Source of the DNA: ECT2AJA-044 sp965658225
Lineage (GTDB): Bacteria; Bacteroidota; Bacteroidia; Flavobacteriales; ECT2AJA-044
DNA: 64,000 nucleotides
Reading direction: 5' to 3'
Assembly (NCBI GenBank): GCA_965658225.1
Contig: CBFHRK010000001.1
Coordinates: forward strand, 1 to 64,000
This document shows, one piece after another, positions 17,376 to 26,551 of this stretch (position 1 is the first letter of the stretch; each line of letters begins with the position of its first letter). The notes beneath the pieces are model-generated. The model did not search any database. It had not been told where the DNA came from and saw nothing but the letters and a program-made list of their open reading frames with translations. Both the position numbers and the translations under genes were made by a program.

Positions 17376-18611
17376 TTGGCGAAAATTATTCCATTTCGGG
17401 CGCTTCGGCCTCCGCGCGACGTTGTTCATTTGGTGGCTTCCAGAAGTTACGTGAGCTATACAAAGGAATCGCTCCGCGATAAATTGGAGAACAACCCTTA
17501 TACTTTTCTCCACATCATTAATCCGGATTGGGATTCGGAGGAACTTTCGGGAACCGAAAAATTCAAAGCGGTCAAATCCGCTTTCGAATCGTTCCGAGAG
17601 GAAGGAATTTTCATAGAGGAAAAACAACCTGCTTTTTATTTATACGAGCAGGTGGCACATGGCGAACACTTCATTGGCTGGATTGCCGGTGCTGCCGTTT
17701 CTGATTACGAAAACGGTGTCATTAAAAAACACGAAGACACGCTCTCCTCTCGGGAATCCATGTTCAAGGAGTATCTTGAGGTTACGGATTTCAATGCGGA
17801 GCCGGTACTTCTCGCCTATCCTGATCAAACGGGACTCGATGATTTAATGGACAAATACAGAGTTCAACGACCGGAATACGAATACTATACTACAGATAAG
17901 CATTTGCATCGTTTGTGGTTGGTTTTCGATGAAATGGACATCGAAAAAATCCAACAGTATTTCGAAAACATGTCGGCTGTTTATATTGCCGATGGGCATC
18001 ACCGGTCTGCGTCTTCCGCTCTTCTCGCCGAAGAGCTTGCTGGTCGGAATGCGAACCCATCTATTGAATCACAGCATTTCTTAGCCTTTTTCATTCCAGA
18101 AAGCCGCCTTCATATTTGGGATTACAATCGATTAGTCAAAGACCTGAACGGATTAACTGCCGAGGCATTCATTGATGCTTTAAAAGTCTCTTTTTCGGTT
18201 AAGCGCCTAGCGGCGCGAGAAAACCCGAAGCCACAAAAGAAGCACGATCTGGCTCTTTACCTTGATGGGTCTTGGTATCAGCTCACCTATGATGCCTCTT
18301 CTATTGACCCCACCGATCCTGTTTCCGATTTAGACGTTCATATTCTAACTCAGAAAGTACTGGCTCCAATTCTGGGCATTCAAGATTTGCGTACGGACAA
18401 TCGAATCGATTTCATGGACGGTCGCAAAGAACTTGAAGGTCTACGCGCCAAAGTAGATTCAGGGGCGTTTAAAGCGGCTTTCGCGCTTTATCCGGTTTCA
18501 GTGAACCAATTGAAACGGGTTTCCGATGCTGGAAAAACAATGCCGCCAAAGAGCACCTATATTGAACCTAAACTAAGAAGCGGTTTAACTGTTTACCCCA
18601 TAAACGGATAA
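17376..18611 (+). CDS. DUF1015 family protein (TTG start)
   Basis: 411 residues starting MAKIIPFRALRPP, the usual DUF1015 beginning, with YIADGHHRSASS, the conserved central motif. Function is unproven; some members have been linked to serine/amino-acid metabolism, and the location after serC-serA fits. The start is TTG: an in-frame stop lies only 15 nt upstream (17358-17360), so no ATG can be used. A weak -7-like TATCTTCG lies at 17344. Confidence 0.85.
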   Translation: MAKIIPFRALRPPRDVVHLVASRSYVSYTKESLRDKLENNPYTFLHIINPDWDSEELSGTEKFKAVKSAFESFREEGIFIEEKQPAFYLYEQVAHGEHFIGWIAGAAVSDYENGVIKKHEDTLSSRESMFKEYLEVTDFNAEPVLLAYPDQTGLDDLMDKYRVQRPEYEYYTTDKHLHRLWLVFDEMDIEKIQQYFENMSAVYIADGHHRSASSALLAEELAGRNANPSIESQHFLAFFIPESRLHIWDYNRLVKDLNGLTAEAFIDALKVSFSVKRLAARENPKPQKKHDLALYLDGSWYQLTYDASSIDPTDPVSDLDVHILTQKVLAPILGIQDLRTDNRIDFMDGRKELEGLRAKVDSGAFKAAFALYPVSVNQLKRVSDAGKTMPPKSTYIEPKLRSGLTVYPING

Positions 18612-18625
18612 GCCCTGCAAAAACG

Positions 18626-19282
18626 ATGAGTTCGATTACTGAAAAATTATTGCGTATTAAAGCGGAGCTTCCAAAGCACGTTACGCTTATTGCGGTAAGT
18701 AAAACCAAGCCAAACGAGGCCATTGAGGAAGCTTACGGAACAGGGCACCGCGAATTTGGGGAGAATAAAGTACAAGAAATTCAGAGTAAAGTGCCTGCTT
18801 TACCCGAAGATATCCACTGGCATTTTATTGGGCATTTACAGCGGAATAAAGTAAAATACATTGCCCCCAGCGTGCATTTGATTCACGGGGTCGACAGTTT
18901 ACGACTGGCGATAGAAATTAGTAAAAGAGCAGAACAAAACGCGCGTGTAATCGATGTCCTTTTACAAGTTCACATTGCCGAAGAGAGCACGAAATTTGGA
19001 TTCGATTTCGATGAGCTATACGCCTTGGTGGAGTCTAAAGAACTCGAATCGTTATCGGGTATAAATATTCGAGGCCTCATGGGCATGGCCACCTTTACCG
19101 AGAATAAGGATCAAGTTCGGCGCGAATTTCAAAAACTCAAAGCGGGTTTCGATAAAATAAAAACTTCCTTCTCGAATTGCGATACGCTCTCAATGGGAAT
19201 GAGCAATGATTATAAAATCGCAATTGAAGAAGGAAGCACTATGGTGCGCATTGGCACCGATATTTTTGGAGGTCGCTTTTAG
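18626..19282 (+). CDS. YggS-type PLP homeostasis protein
   Basis: 218 residues of the single-domain alanine-racemase-fold family. The PLP lysine is in LIAVSKTKP; other landmarks are FGENKVQE, WHFIGHLQRNK, GLMGMA and LSMGMSNDY with the phosphate-binding IRIGTDIFG-like end (VRIGTDIFGGRF). It binds PLP and keeps its level balanced rather than catalysing a reaction. It lies 14 nt after the DUF1015 gene. Its stop codon overlaps the stop of the convergent barrel protein gene. Confidence 0.95.
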   Translation: MSSITEKLLRIKAELPKHVTLIAVSKTKPNEAIEEAYGTGHREFGENKVQEIQSKVPALPEDIHWHFIGHLQRNKVKYIAPSVHLIHGVDSLRLAIEISKRAEQNARVIDVLLQVHIAEESTKFGFDFDELYALVESKELESLSGINIRGLMGMATFTENKDQVRREFQKLKAGFDKIKTSFSNCDTLSMGMSNDYKIAIEEGSTMVRIGTDIFGGRF

Positions 19283-19905
19283 AAGCGGTAACCCAAGGAA
19301 AGAATCAATTGACTGGTTCGGCTATCAACATCGAATTGTCGGCCTGCAAAGGTCATGGTACTCGTTTGGCTATTGAAACCATCCTCGTATTTCAAGTCGA
19401 TTAGTAGCTTCCATACGTCAAAGCCGATTCCGGCCTGATAGCCCCAGAAAGTACCATCTTGAAAGTTGATATCGATACCCTCGCTTTCGTTGGTAATTAC
19501 ACGACTAGCTACCGGACCGGCATTCATACGTAACGGTCCAAGCTTGAGTCCGAGCATAATCGGAAAGTCGAGACGAGTGTACGCAATTCGCGCATTATCT
19601 GTACCGGTGGGTACTCCGTTTTCGTACTCGTCTATTAAAACTTCTGTATTGAGCTTGGTGAATAAAGCTTCTGGTTGAATGTAAAGTCCCAATAGCTTGA
19701 AGCGGGTATAGAGTCCTAAATGGTAACCGTAGTCATCAGCGCCACTCGTTATTTTTTGTTCTAGGTCGTTATCCCATTCTAGTAATTCATCAGCGGTAAC
19801 ATCGGCTCGGTTGATTCCGGCGCGCAAGCCCATTTGAAATACCTGTGCATATCCGCCCAAACTAAAGGCTAAAAGCACAACTAAGGTTACTATTTTCTTC
19901 TGCAT
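19279..19905 (-). CDS. Small outer membrane beta-barrel protein
   Basis: About 208 residues from the ATG at 19905 (MQKKIVTLVVLLAFSLGGYAQ, signal peptide). The mature part has alternating strands and ends with LILSLGYRF, a typical outer-membrane C-terminus, as in PorT/OmpW-like barrels of Bacteroidota. The longer reading frame to 20028 overlaps purC and has no exportable start. It lies 19 nt after purC; function unknown. Confidence 0.65.
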   Translation of the reverse strand: MQKKIVTLVVLLAFSLGGYAQVFQMGLRAGINRADVTADELLEWDNDLEQKITSGADDYGYHLGLYTRFKLLGLYIQPEALFTKLNTEVLIDEYENGVPTGTDNARIAYTRLDFPIMLGLKLGPLRMNAGPVASRVITNESEGIDINFQDGTFWGYQAGIGFDVWKLLIDLKYEDGFNSQTSTMTFAGRQFDVDSRTSQLILSLGYRF

Positions 19906-19924
19906 GACTTCTTGTTTAGCGTTT

Positions 19925-20872
19925 CTATTTCGCCAAGAACTCCAGAATGTTTTTTTCAACGCGCTCGGCAATTTTTTCAGTATTTGCCTTTTCAAAAGTC
20001 TCTCCGGTAATTTGCTCGTACAATTCAATGTATCGCTCGCTTACCGAAGCTACATACTCGTTGGTCATTTCTGGAACTACCTGACCTTCTTTGCCCTGGA
20101 AGCCTCCTGCAATAAGCCATTGTCGAACGAATTCTTTCGACAATTGCTTTTGTTTTTCTCCACGCGCCTGACGTTCTTCATACCCATCGGCGTAAAAATA
20201 CCGACTCGAATCTGGAGTGTGGATTTCATCGATTAGAACAATGGTACCGTCGTCTAATTTTCCGAATTCATACTTGGTATCTACCAAGATCAAACCCCGT
20301 TCCCGAGCCATTTCTGTACCTCGAGCAAACAACCGGCGCGTATAGTCTTCCAGCTGCACGTAGTCACTTTCAACAACTATGCCATGTTTCAAAATATCTT
20401 CTCTACTAATGTCTTCGTCGTGCCCCTCCTCTGCTTTCGTAGCTGGCGTGATAATAGGTTCTGGAAAACGATCGTTCTCGATCATGCCGTTAGGCATGGA
20501 AACTCCGCAAAGCTCGCGTTTGCCCGCTGCATACTCTCGTGCGGCATGCCCCGATAAGTAGCCTCGAATGACCATTTCAATGCGGAATGGATTAGCTTTC
20601 CGACCTACCGCAACTTGCGGATCCGGGGCAGCCACCAACCAATTCGGCACGATATCTTCTGTGGCTTTCATGAATTTTGCGGCGATCTGATTTAGTACTT
20701 GCCCTTTGTAGGGAATCCCCTTTGGAAGTACGACATCGAAGGCTGATATTCGATCACTGGCTACCATTACCAACACGTCGTCATTAATAGTGTACACATC
20801 GCGCACCTTTCCTTTATAGAAGTGCGTTTGATTGGGGAATTCGAAATGGGTTTCGTTTAGCGGCTGTGCCAT
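19925..20872 (-). CDS. purC: SAICAR synthase (phosphoribosylaminoimidazole-succinocarboxamide synthase)
   Basis: 315 residues. FYKGKVRDVY at the start, DRISAFDVVLP, and KLDDGTIVLIDEIHTPDSSR near the middle are diagnostic. It joins CAIR and aspartate in purine synthesis. The length is that of the longer eukaryote-like form. phoH is 3 nt upstream on the same strand, the usual Bacteroidota pair. Confidence 0.97.
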   Translation of the reverse strand: MAQPLNETHFEFPNQTHFYKGKVRDVYTINDDVLVMVASDRISAFDVVLPKGIPYKGQVLNQIAAKFMKATEDIVPNWLVAAPDPQVAVGRKANPFRIEMVIRGYLSGHAAREYAAGKRELCGVSMPNGMIENDRFPEPIITPATKAEEGHDEDISREDILKHGIVVESDYVQLEDYTRRLFARGTEMARERGLILVDTKYEFGKLDDGTIVLIDEIHTPDSSRYFYADGYEERQARGEKQKQLSKEFVRQWLIAGGFQGKEGQVVPEMTNEYVASVSERYIELYEQITGETFEKANTEKIAERVEKNILEFLAK

Positions 20873-20875
20873 GTT

Positions 20876-21844
20876 TTAATCCTTTTTTTCGTGTATATCA
20901 TAGGCCTTTATTACCCTCTTTACCAACCGGTGGCGAATTACATCTTTTTCATCTAATTCGAGCACCGAAATACCCTCTACATCATTCAAAATACTCAGCG
21001 CTTCCAGTAGGCCCGATCGTTGATTCCGTGGCAAATCGATTTGTGAAGCATCGCCCGTAATCACAAATTTCGCCGATTTCCCCATTCGCGTTAAAAACAT
21101 TTTCATTTGCGAGTGAGTCGTGTTCTGCGCCTCATCGAGAATCACAAAGGCGTTGTCAAGCGTGCGACCGCGCATAAAGGCTAGCGGCGCAATTTGAATA
21201 ATATGGTTTTCGATGTAGTACTGAAGCTTCTCATTGGGAATCATATCGCGCAAGGCATCGTAGAGCGGCTGCAAATAGGGGTCAAGCTTTTCTTTTAAAT
21301 CGCCCGGCAGAAACCCTAAATTTTCTCCGGCCTCTACGGCCGGACGAGTAAGCACGATTTTACGAACTTCTTTCCTTCGCAGGGCGCGAGCAGCCAACGC
21401 CACCGCGGTATAGGTCTTTCCGGTTCCGGCCGGACCAACGGCAAAAAGAAGATCGTTCTTGTCGATAAGCTCCACCATTTTACGCTGATTGGCTGTGCGA
21501 GCGCGAATCATACGGCCATTAGTTCCATGTAAAAGCACATCTCCGCCCGATTCCGATAATTCGTTTGCATCCTCAACCATCAATCGCTCAATATGACCTT
21601 CCGTAAGCTGATTGTACTTGTTCAAGTGCTCAAGCATTAGGTTGAATTTCAACTCAAATTGATCTATTAAATCATCGGGGCCAATGGCTGTAATTTGATT
21701 TCCACGCGAGATCAATTTGATCTGCGGAAAATACGTTTTGATCAATGAAAGCTTTTTGTTTTGAGCCCCTAAAACATCTAGAGGGTCAACGTTCTGAAGA
21801 GGGAAAATGCGTTCGCTCAAATTGGTTACTTTTGGGTCTCGCAA
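20876..21844 (-). CDS. phoH: PhoH family ATPase
   Basis: 322 residues. N-terminal RNA-binding-like region (FPQIKLISRGNQITAIGP), then P-loop GPAGTGKTYTA, Walker B VILDEAQNTT and the conserved LTRPAVEAGENLGFLPGD. PhoH proteins are ATPases/possible RNA helicases associated with YbeY-type RNA processing. It is the first gene before purC. The divergent SAM hydrolase promoter box lies inside its 5' end. Confidence 0.93.
   Translation of the reverse strand: MRDPKVTNLSERIFPLQNVDPLDVLGAQNKKLSLIKTYFPQIKLISRGNQITAIGPDDLIDQFELKFNLMLEHLNKYNQLTEGHIERLMVEDANELSESGGDVLLHGTNGRMIRARTANQRKMVELIDKNDLLFAVGPAGTGKTYTAVALAARALRRKEVRKIVLTRPAVEAGENLGFLPGDLKEKLDPYLQPLYDALRDMIPNEKLQYYIENHIIQIAPLAFMRGRTLDNAFVILDEAQNTTHSQMKMFLTRMGKSAKFVITGDASQIDLPRNQRSGLLEALSILNDVEGISVLELDEKDVIRHRLVKRVIKAYDIHEKKD
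21827..21834 (+). promoter_or_regulatory. -7 box for the SAM hydrolase-gldFG operon
   Basis: TACTTTTG on the plus strand, inside the first codons of the divergent phoH gene, 51 nt before the ATG at 21886. Confidence 0.45.
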
Positions 21845-21885
21845 ATTAAGGAACTTTCTCCGATAAAAAGCCGATTTGCACTCCT

Positions 21886-22701
21886 ATGGCAGTCATTACG
21901 CTTACCACGGATTACGGAACAAAAGATTACTACGCAGCAGCGGTGAAAGGTGCTATTTTGACCCAATTACCCGAGGCACAGGTAGTCGATATCACCCATG
22001 ATATTCAACCTTTTAACCTTTCCGAAGCTGCTTATATACTGAGAAATGCCTATCACAACTTTCCGAAAGGCAGCATCCATATTATTGGAATCGATTCTGA
22101 ATTGACGTCCTCTAAACCGCACCTTGCGGTGGCGATTGACGATCATTTTTTCATAGCGGCGGACACTGGAATATTCAATTTGTTGTTTCCGAGCCTTCGC
22201 CCAGAGAGCATAATTGAACTGAACATTGCCCAAGATTTAGACGGCTACTCGTTCCCGGCCCGCGATGTTTTTGTAAAGGCGGCTTGTCACTTAGCTCGGG
22301 GCGGAAAAATATCCTTGTTGGGAAGTCCAAAAAAGGCTTTTGTAGAAATGAAAGGACTTCAACCGAGCATTTCTTCAGACGGCAAAGAAATTACGGCAGC
22401 TGTGCTGTATATCGATAGGTTTGGGAATGTGGTTACCAACGTAACGCGATCTATTTTCAAGGACGTGGGCAAAGGTCGATCCTTTACCATTGAATTACCG
22501 AGACAGCGGTTTTCAAAAGACCAGTTTAAAATTATCCGCAAGCAATACTCAGAAGTGAATGAAGGACAGGCCTTGGCCTTGTTCAATTCAGCGGGTCACC
22601 TTGAAATTTCCATCGCAAAAAGCGACCTGCAAAGTGTTGGTGGCGCCTCCACCCTACTCGGGTTGAATTACGGCGAAAACATTAAAATATCCTTCTCATG
22701 A
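21886..22701 (+). CDS. SAM hydroxide adenosyltransferase (DUF62 family)
   Basis: 271 residues. ITLTTDYGTKDYYAAAVKG at the start, VDITHDI, and DRFGNVVTN with the conserved RFGN motif define the SAM hydroxide adenosyltransferase family, relatives of fluorinases that hydrolyse SAM to adenosine and methionine. It starts 41 nt from the divergent phoH and overlaps the next gene by 4 nt (ATGA). Confidence 0.9.
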   Translation: MAVITLTTDYGTKDYYAAAVKGAILTQLPEAQVVDITHDIQPFNLSEAAYILRNAYHNFPKGSIHIIGIDSELTSSKPHLAVAIDDHFFIAADTGIFNLLFPSLRPESIIELNIAQDLDGYSFPARDVFVKAACHLARGGKISLLGSPKKAFVEMKGLQPSISSDGKEITAAVLYIDRFGNVVTNVTRSIFKDVGKGRSFTIELPRQRFSKDQFKIIRKQYSEVNEGQALALFNSAGHLEISIAKSDLQSVGGASTLLGLNYGENIKISFS

Positions 22702-22991
22702 TCATTCGAATTGTTAAAATGACCTTCCGGCCGGAGGCCGTTACAGACTTTTTACACATCTTTGAAGGGGTTAAAGATCATATTAGAGCCTTTGAAGGGT
22801 GCGCGCGACTAGAGCTGCTGCAGCATTTAGACGACAGCCACGTGATGTTCACCTATTCTTGGTGGAACACTCCTGAAGACCTTGAAGCTTATCGGCAGTC
22901 TGCTCTTTTTTCAGAAACCTGGTTAAAAACAAAAGCGCTTTTCGGTAGAAAGCCCGAAGCCTGGAGCGTAAATAAAATGGTTGAATTGTAA
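22698..22991 (+). CDS. Antibiotic-biosynthesis-monooxygenase-like (ABM) protein
   Basis: 97 residues. MIIRIVKMTFRPEAVTDFLHIF, then ARLELLQHLDDSHVMFTYSWWNTPEDLEAY is the small dimeric alpha/beta-barrel ABM fold. Members include quinol monooxygenases; the substrate here is unknown. It is coupled to the SAM hydrolase (4-nt overlap) and to gldF (1-nt overlap, TAATG). Confidence 0.85.
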   Translation: MIIRIVKMTFRPEAVTDFLHIFEGVKDHIRAFEGCARLELLQHLDDSHVMFTYSWWNTPEDLEAYRQSALFSETWLKTKALFGRKPEAWSVNKMVEL

Positions 22992-23722
22992 TGTGGAGTT
23001 TATTTCGAAAAGAAATAAGTAGTTTTTTGAGTTCCATCATCGGGTACCTAGTCATCATGGTGTTTCTGTTGATCAACTCCCTGTTCTTATGGGTGTTTCA
23101 TGGAGATTTCAACTTGATCAATGCGGGTTATGCTTCGTTGGACGGACTCTTCATTTTGGCCCCATTTATTTTTATGTTTTTGGTTCCCGCCATTACCATG
23201 AGAATGTTTGCCGATGAGCATAAAGGCGGTACCATGGAGCTTTTAGCGACCAGGCCAATAAGTGACGCGGGCATTGTATTCGCTAAATTTTTAGCCGGTT
23301 GGGTGCTCGTTTTACTTTCTTTGCTACCCACGCTACTCTATTACTATTCCATTTATCAACTTGGAGCTCCTGTGGGTAACTTAGATTCGGGCGGAATTGC
23401 CGGTTCTTATGTCGGCTTGTTCCTTCTTGGAGGCGCGTATGTGAGCATCGGGCTCTTTGCCTCTAGTTTAACAAGTAATCAAATTGTCGCTTTTATCGTC
23501 GCTCTTTTGCTCTGTTTCATTCTGTATATGGGACTTGATAGTATTGCTTCATGGTCGATGCTGGGAGGCGCTGATTACCTTTTTGAGCAATTGGGCATGT
23601 CGATTCATTACAATAGTTTGAGCCGCGGTGTTATTGACTCCCGAGACATCATCTACTTCGGTAGTATAATGATTGGGTTTGGGTTTCTAACTCAAACTGC
23701 TCTTTTAAGTCGTAAGTGGTAA
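22991..23722 (+). CDS. gldF: Gliding motility ABC transporter permease GldF
   Basis: 243 residues with about six membrane helices. The start LFRKEISSFLSSIIGYLVI and FADEHKGGTMELLATRPI are typical of GldF/NosY-like permeases. In Flavobacteriia GldF and GldG form an ABC-type complex with ATPase GldA, linked to gliding; gldA is not in this window. It overlaps the ABM gene and gldG by 1 nt each. Confidence 0.92.
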   Translation: MWSLFRKEISSFLSSIIGYLVIMVFLLINSLFLWVFHGDFNLINAGYASLDGLFILAPFIFMFLVPAITMRMFADEHKGGTMELLATRPISDAGIVFAKFLAGWVLVLLSLLPTLLYYYSIYQLGAPVGNLDSGGIAGSYVGLFLLGGAYVSIGLFASSLTSNQIVAFIVALLLCFILYMGLDSIASWSMLGGADYLFEQLGMSIHYNSLSRGVIDSRDIIYFGSIMIGFGFLTQTALLSRKW

Positions 23723-25434
23723 TGAATAAAAGAAACGATTTAATAAGACTATTTATGATGATGAGCATTCTTGTGCTCGTCAACATTCTCGGGTCGTTCC
23801 GATTCTTTCGGATCGACCTGACCGCTGAAAAAAGATACACACTTTCCGATGCAACGGTAGCGTTATTGGAATCATTAGATGATAAGGTTCTCTTTCGGGT
23901 ATACTTGGAAGGGACTTTCCCGGCCGGATTCAAGCGCTTGAGTAACGAAACAAAAAGAATGCTTCGTGAATTTAAGGCCTACAGCGACAATATTGAATAC
24001 GAATTTGTGGATCCAACGGCGGCGGAAAGTGAGGACGATCGACAAGATTTGTACCGCCAATTAACAGAAAAAGGTTTAGAGGGAACTCGTTTAGAAATAA
24101 ATGAAGGCGATGCTCAAAGTACCCAAATCATTTTCCCAGGAGGTCTCGTTTATTACAAAGGCCGAGAAGGTGTAATTAAACTACTAAAGAGTCAAATCGG
24201 TGCCAGCGCTGAAGCGCAGTTAAATAATTCGGTTCAGTCGCTCGAATTCGAATTAGCCAATACCCTTCGGAAACTACAAGTAGGAAAAAGAAAAGGAATT
24301 GGCTTTGTTGAAGGGCACGGTGAATTGTCGGACCTGGAAACGGAAGGAATTGCCCGTGTCTTGAAAGATACCTACGATATGGCGCGCCTCGATTTACGAA
24401 GCTTTGAAGTTGATTCTGTAACAGGTGAAATTTCGATTGGCAAAAAACTTAAACAGCTCAATCGGTTCGACTTATTAGTTGTTGCAAAACCGAGGGAGCG
24501 GTACTCAGATCTCGACAAGTATTTGATGGATCAGTACATTATGAATGGCGGAAAGGTAATTTGGTTGATCGATCGCGTTTTCGCGGATATCGATTCTTTA
24601 GCGAATAAAAGTGCCGCCTTATCTTTCCCACTTGATCTAAACCTCGACGACATTCTTTTCCGCTACGGAGTGAGAATTAACCAGGATCTGGTTCAAGATG
24701 CTCAATCGGCCCCTATTCCTGTAGTGGTGAACGAAGTCAATGGAGCTCCTCAATACGAGTACTTCCCGTGGGTGTATTTCCCTTTAGCTCTTCCTGCAGC
24801 GCAACATCCGATCACAAATAACCTAAACGCGGTAAAATTTGAATTCCCATCGTCATTGGACACCATAGTTTCTCCGGGAGTCAAGAAAACATTTTTAATT
24901 CAATCGTCGCCATATACCAAGGTAAGCCAGGCGCCAACAAATATTAGTCTGCGCACATTAAACGAACCGCCAAAAAGGGAAGAATTTAATCGAGGCGCTA
25001 AATCTTTGGCTGTTTTACTGGAGGGCACCTTTACTTCGAACTTCAAAAACCGAATTCAGCCGCGCGACGGTAATGGCGAAGAATTGACTGTGCTGGGCGA
25101 AAGCAAGCCTACCGCGCAAATTGTCATCGCAGATGGAGATGTAGTTAAGAACCAATTTCAAAATGGACGTGCGCTGAAACTCGGGTACGATAAATATACT
25201 GGGGCACAATATGGCAATGAAGACTTCTTCCTAAATGCTGTTGATTATTTACTGGACGATTCAGGATTGATTTCCGTTCGCTCACGAGAGTTAAGATTGA
25301 GGTTACTGGATAGCACTAAAATTCAGGAAGGAACATCTTATTGGAAAATACTAAATGTAGCAGTACCGCCACTCTTTGTGCTTTTAACTGGACTGGGACT
25401 TACTTTTTGGAGACGGAGGAAATACGGAAGATAA
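23722..25434 (+). CDS. gldG: Gliding motility protein GldG
   Basis: 570 residues from the ATG at 23722 (TAATG junction with gldF); a GTG 6 nt earlier is the alternative. An N-terminal membrane helix (LFMMMSILVLVNILG), long periplasmic domain (FFRIDLTAEKRYTLSD; GFVEGHGEL; VIWLIDRV) and a final membrane helix before a basic tail (WRRRKYGR). This is the GldG/ABC_transp_aux layout. It works with GldF and GldA. Confidence 0.93.
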   Translation: MNKRNDLIRLFMMMSILVLVNILGSFRFFRIDLTAEKRYTLSDATVALLESLDDKVLFRVYLEGTFPAGFKRLSNETKRMLREFKAYSDNIEYEFVDPTAAESEDDRQDLYRQLTEKGLEGTRLEINEGDAQSTQIIFPGGLVYYKGREGVIKLLKSQIGASAEAQLNNSVQSLEFELANTLRKLQVGKRKGIGFVEGHGELSDLETEGIARVLKDTYDMARLDLRSFEVDSVTGEISIGKKLKQLNRFDLLVVAKPRERYSDLDKYLMDQYIMNGGKVIWLIDRVFADIDSLANKSAALSFPLDLNLDDILFRYGVRINQDLVQDAQSAPIPVVVNEVNGAPQYEYFPWVYFPLALPAAQHPITNNLNAVKFEFPSSLDTIVSPGVKKTFLIQSSPYTKVSQAPTNISLRTLNEPPKREEFNRGAKSLAVLLEGTFTSNFKNRIQPRDGNGEELTVLGESKPTAQIVIADGDVVKNQFQNGRALKLGYDKYTGAQYGNEDFFLNAVDYLLDDSGLISVRSRELRLRLLDSTKIQEGTSYWKILNVAVPPLFVLLTGLGLTFWRRRKYGR

Positions 25435-25435
25435 T

Positions 25436-26437
25436 ATGAAAAACAAGAATTTAGTTTACGCAGTAATCCTCATCGCCCTCGTTGCTTTGGTGGTATGGTT
25501 CTCATTCTTTAAAAATGAAAACACGACACGTCCGCAACTCTATAATTTCTCTGTGACCGACACTGCTTCGATTGTACAGATTACCATCCAAAACAAGCGT
25601 CCTCAAAAAACGGTCTTGACAAAAACGGAAGAAGGTTGGAAAGTTAGCGACCAGTACTTTGTGCGGCCCAATGCGATACGAACGCTACTAGAGACCTTAT
25701 ACCGTCAGGAAATGAGAACCTTTACGCCGGAAGCGGCAAAAGAGCGAATTTTAAATATGATGTCGACTCAAGGCACGGAAGTTATTGTAGAGAGTGCTGA
25801 AGGAACGATGCTTCACTTTTTTGTGGGCGGTAACGCTCCCGACATGCTGGGTACTTATATGATGATAAAAGGTTCGGACGGACCGTATGCTGTGCATATT
25901 CCAGGTTTTAACGGGTTTTTAAGTAGTCGGTATTTTTCAGACCCCGCTCAATGGCGCGATCGTACTTTGGTCAGCGCACCGGCATCAAAAATAACCGAAG
26001 TAACGTTGAACTATACGAATGCACCCGTTTCGAGTTTTCGGATCACCAAAGATGATTCGGGAATTATTAGTGTTGTGAACCCGGTCACTGGAGCTGCCCT
26101 ACCGTTCAAGGAAGAGGCTGTGCGAGGCTACCTCGAAGATTTCAAACGCATTTACTTTGAAGGAGTTATTTCGCCAGAAGATCGTATTTGGCCGAAGCGC
26201 GATTCTATTGTGAATAGTATCCCGGTTTTCACCCTTCGGGTGGATCAGAAAAATGGGAAAACGTGGGCATTTGAAGCCTTTAACAAATCGGCTCAAGTGG
26301 GCGAAACAGACAGTGAAGGAAACGTTCAAGCCTTTGACCGCGATCGTTACTACGCTTTGTTAAATGACACTGATTTCGTTTTGATTCAGAACTACGCCTT
26401 GAGACGAATTCTTCGAGAAGCGAGTTACTTCGAATAG
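25436..26437 (+). CDS. DUF4340 family membrane-anchored protein
   Basis: 333 residues: one N-terminal membrane helix (LVYAVILIALVALVVWFSFF) and a periplasmic region of repeated beta units (GWKVSDQYFVRPNAI, FFVGGNAPDMLGTYMMIKG). Such proteins are often encoded next to GldG-like ABC-associated genes. It begins 1 nt after gldG, so it is probably part of the same complex or operon. No enzymatic motif. Confidence 0.75.
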   Translation: MKNKNLVYAVILIALVALVVWFSFFKNENTTRPQLYNFSVTDTASIVQITIQNKRPQKTVLTKTEEGWKVSDQYFVRPNAIRTLLETLYRQEMRTFTPEAAKERILNMMSTQGTEVIVESAEGTMLHFFVGGNAPDMLGTYMMIKGSDGPYAVHIPGFNGFLSSRYFSDPAQWRDRTLVSAPASKITEVTLNYTNAPVSSFRITKDDSGIISVVNPVTGAALPFKEEAVRGYLEDFKRIYFEGVISPEDRIWPKRDSIVNSIPVFTLRVDQKNGKTWAFEAFNKSAQVGETDSEGNVQAFDRDRYYALLNDTDFVLIQNYALRRILREASYFE

Positions 26438-26469
26438 TTATTAGTTGTTAAAAAGTCGTTGATTTCTTT

Positions 26470-26484
26470 TCGGGCCGTAGGCCC
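26470..26484 (-). repeat. Dispersed palindrome (GGGCC/GGCCC) upstream of dnaN
   Basis: Minus strand GGGCCTACGGCCCGA. It ends 9 nt before the -7 box of dnaN, within the promoter region. Confidence 0.7.
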
Positions 26485-26493
26485 TTAAAAAAT

Positions 26494-26501
26494 TATATTT
26501 G
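26494..26501 (+). promoter_or_regulatory. -7 box of dnaN
   Basis: TATATTTG matches TAnnTTTG, 50 nt before the ATG at 26552. The dispersed palindrome lies where the spacer to a -33 element would be. Confidence 0.55.
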
Positions 26502-26551
26502 CTACTAGGCAAAAATAGGCGCTAACGCCATCATAATAAGATTAGAACGGA

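Noticed and set aside
19279..19282. Antisense regulation from overlapping stop codons of the YggS and barrel protein genes
   Set aside because: A 4-nt overlap of converging stops is common in compact genomes and no terminator or longer overlap supports regulation.
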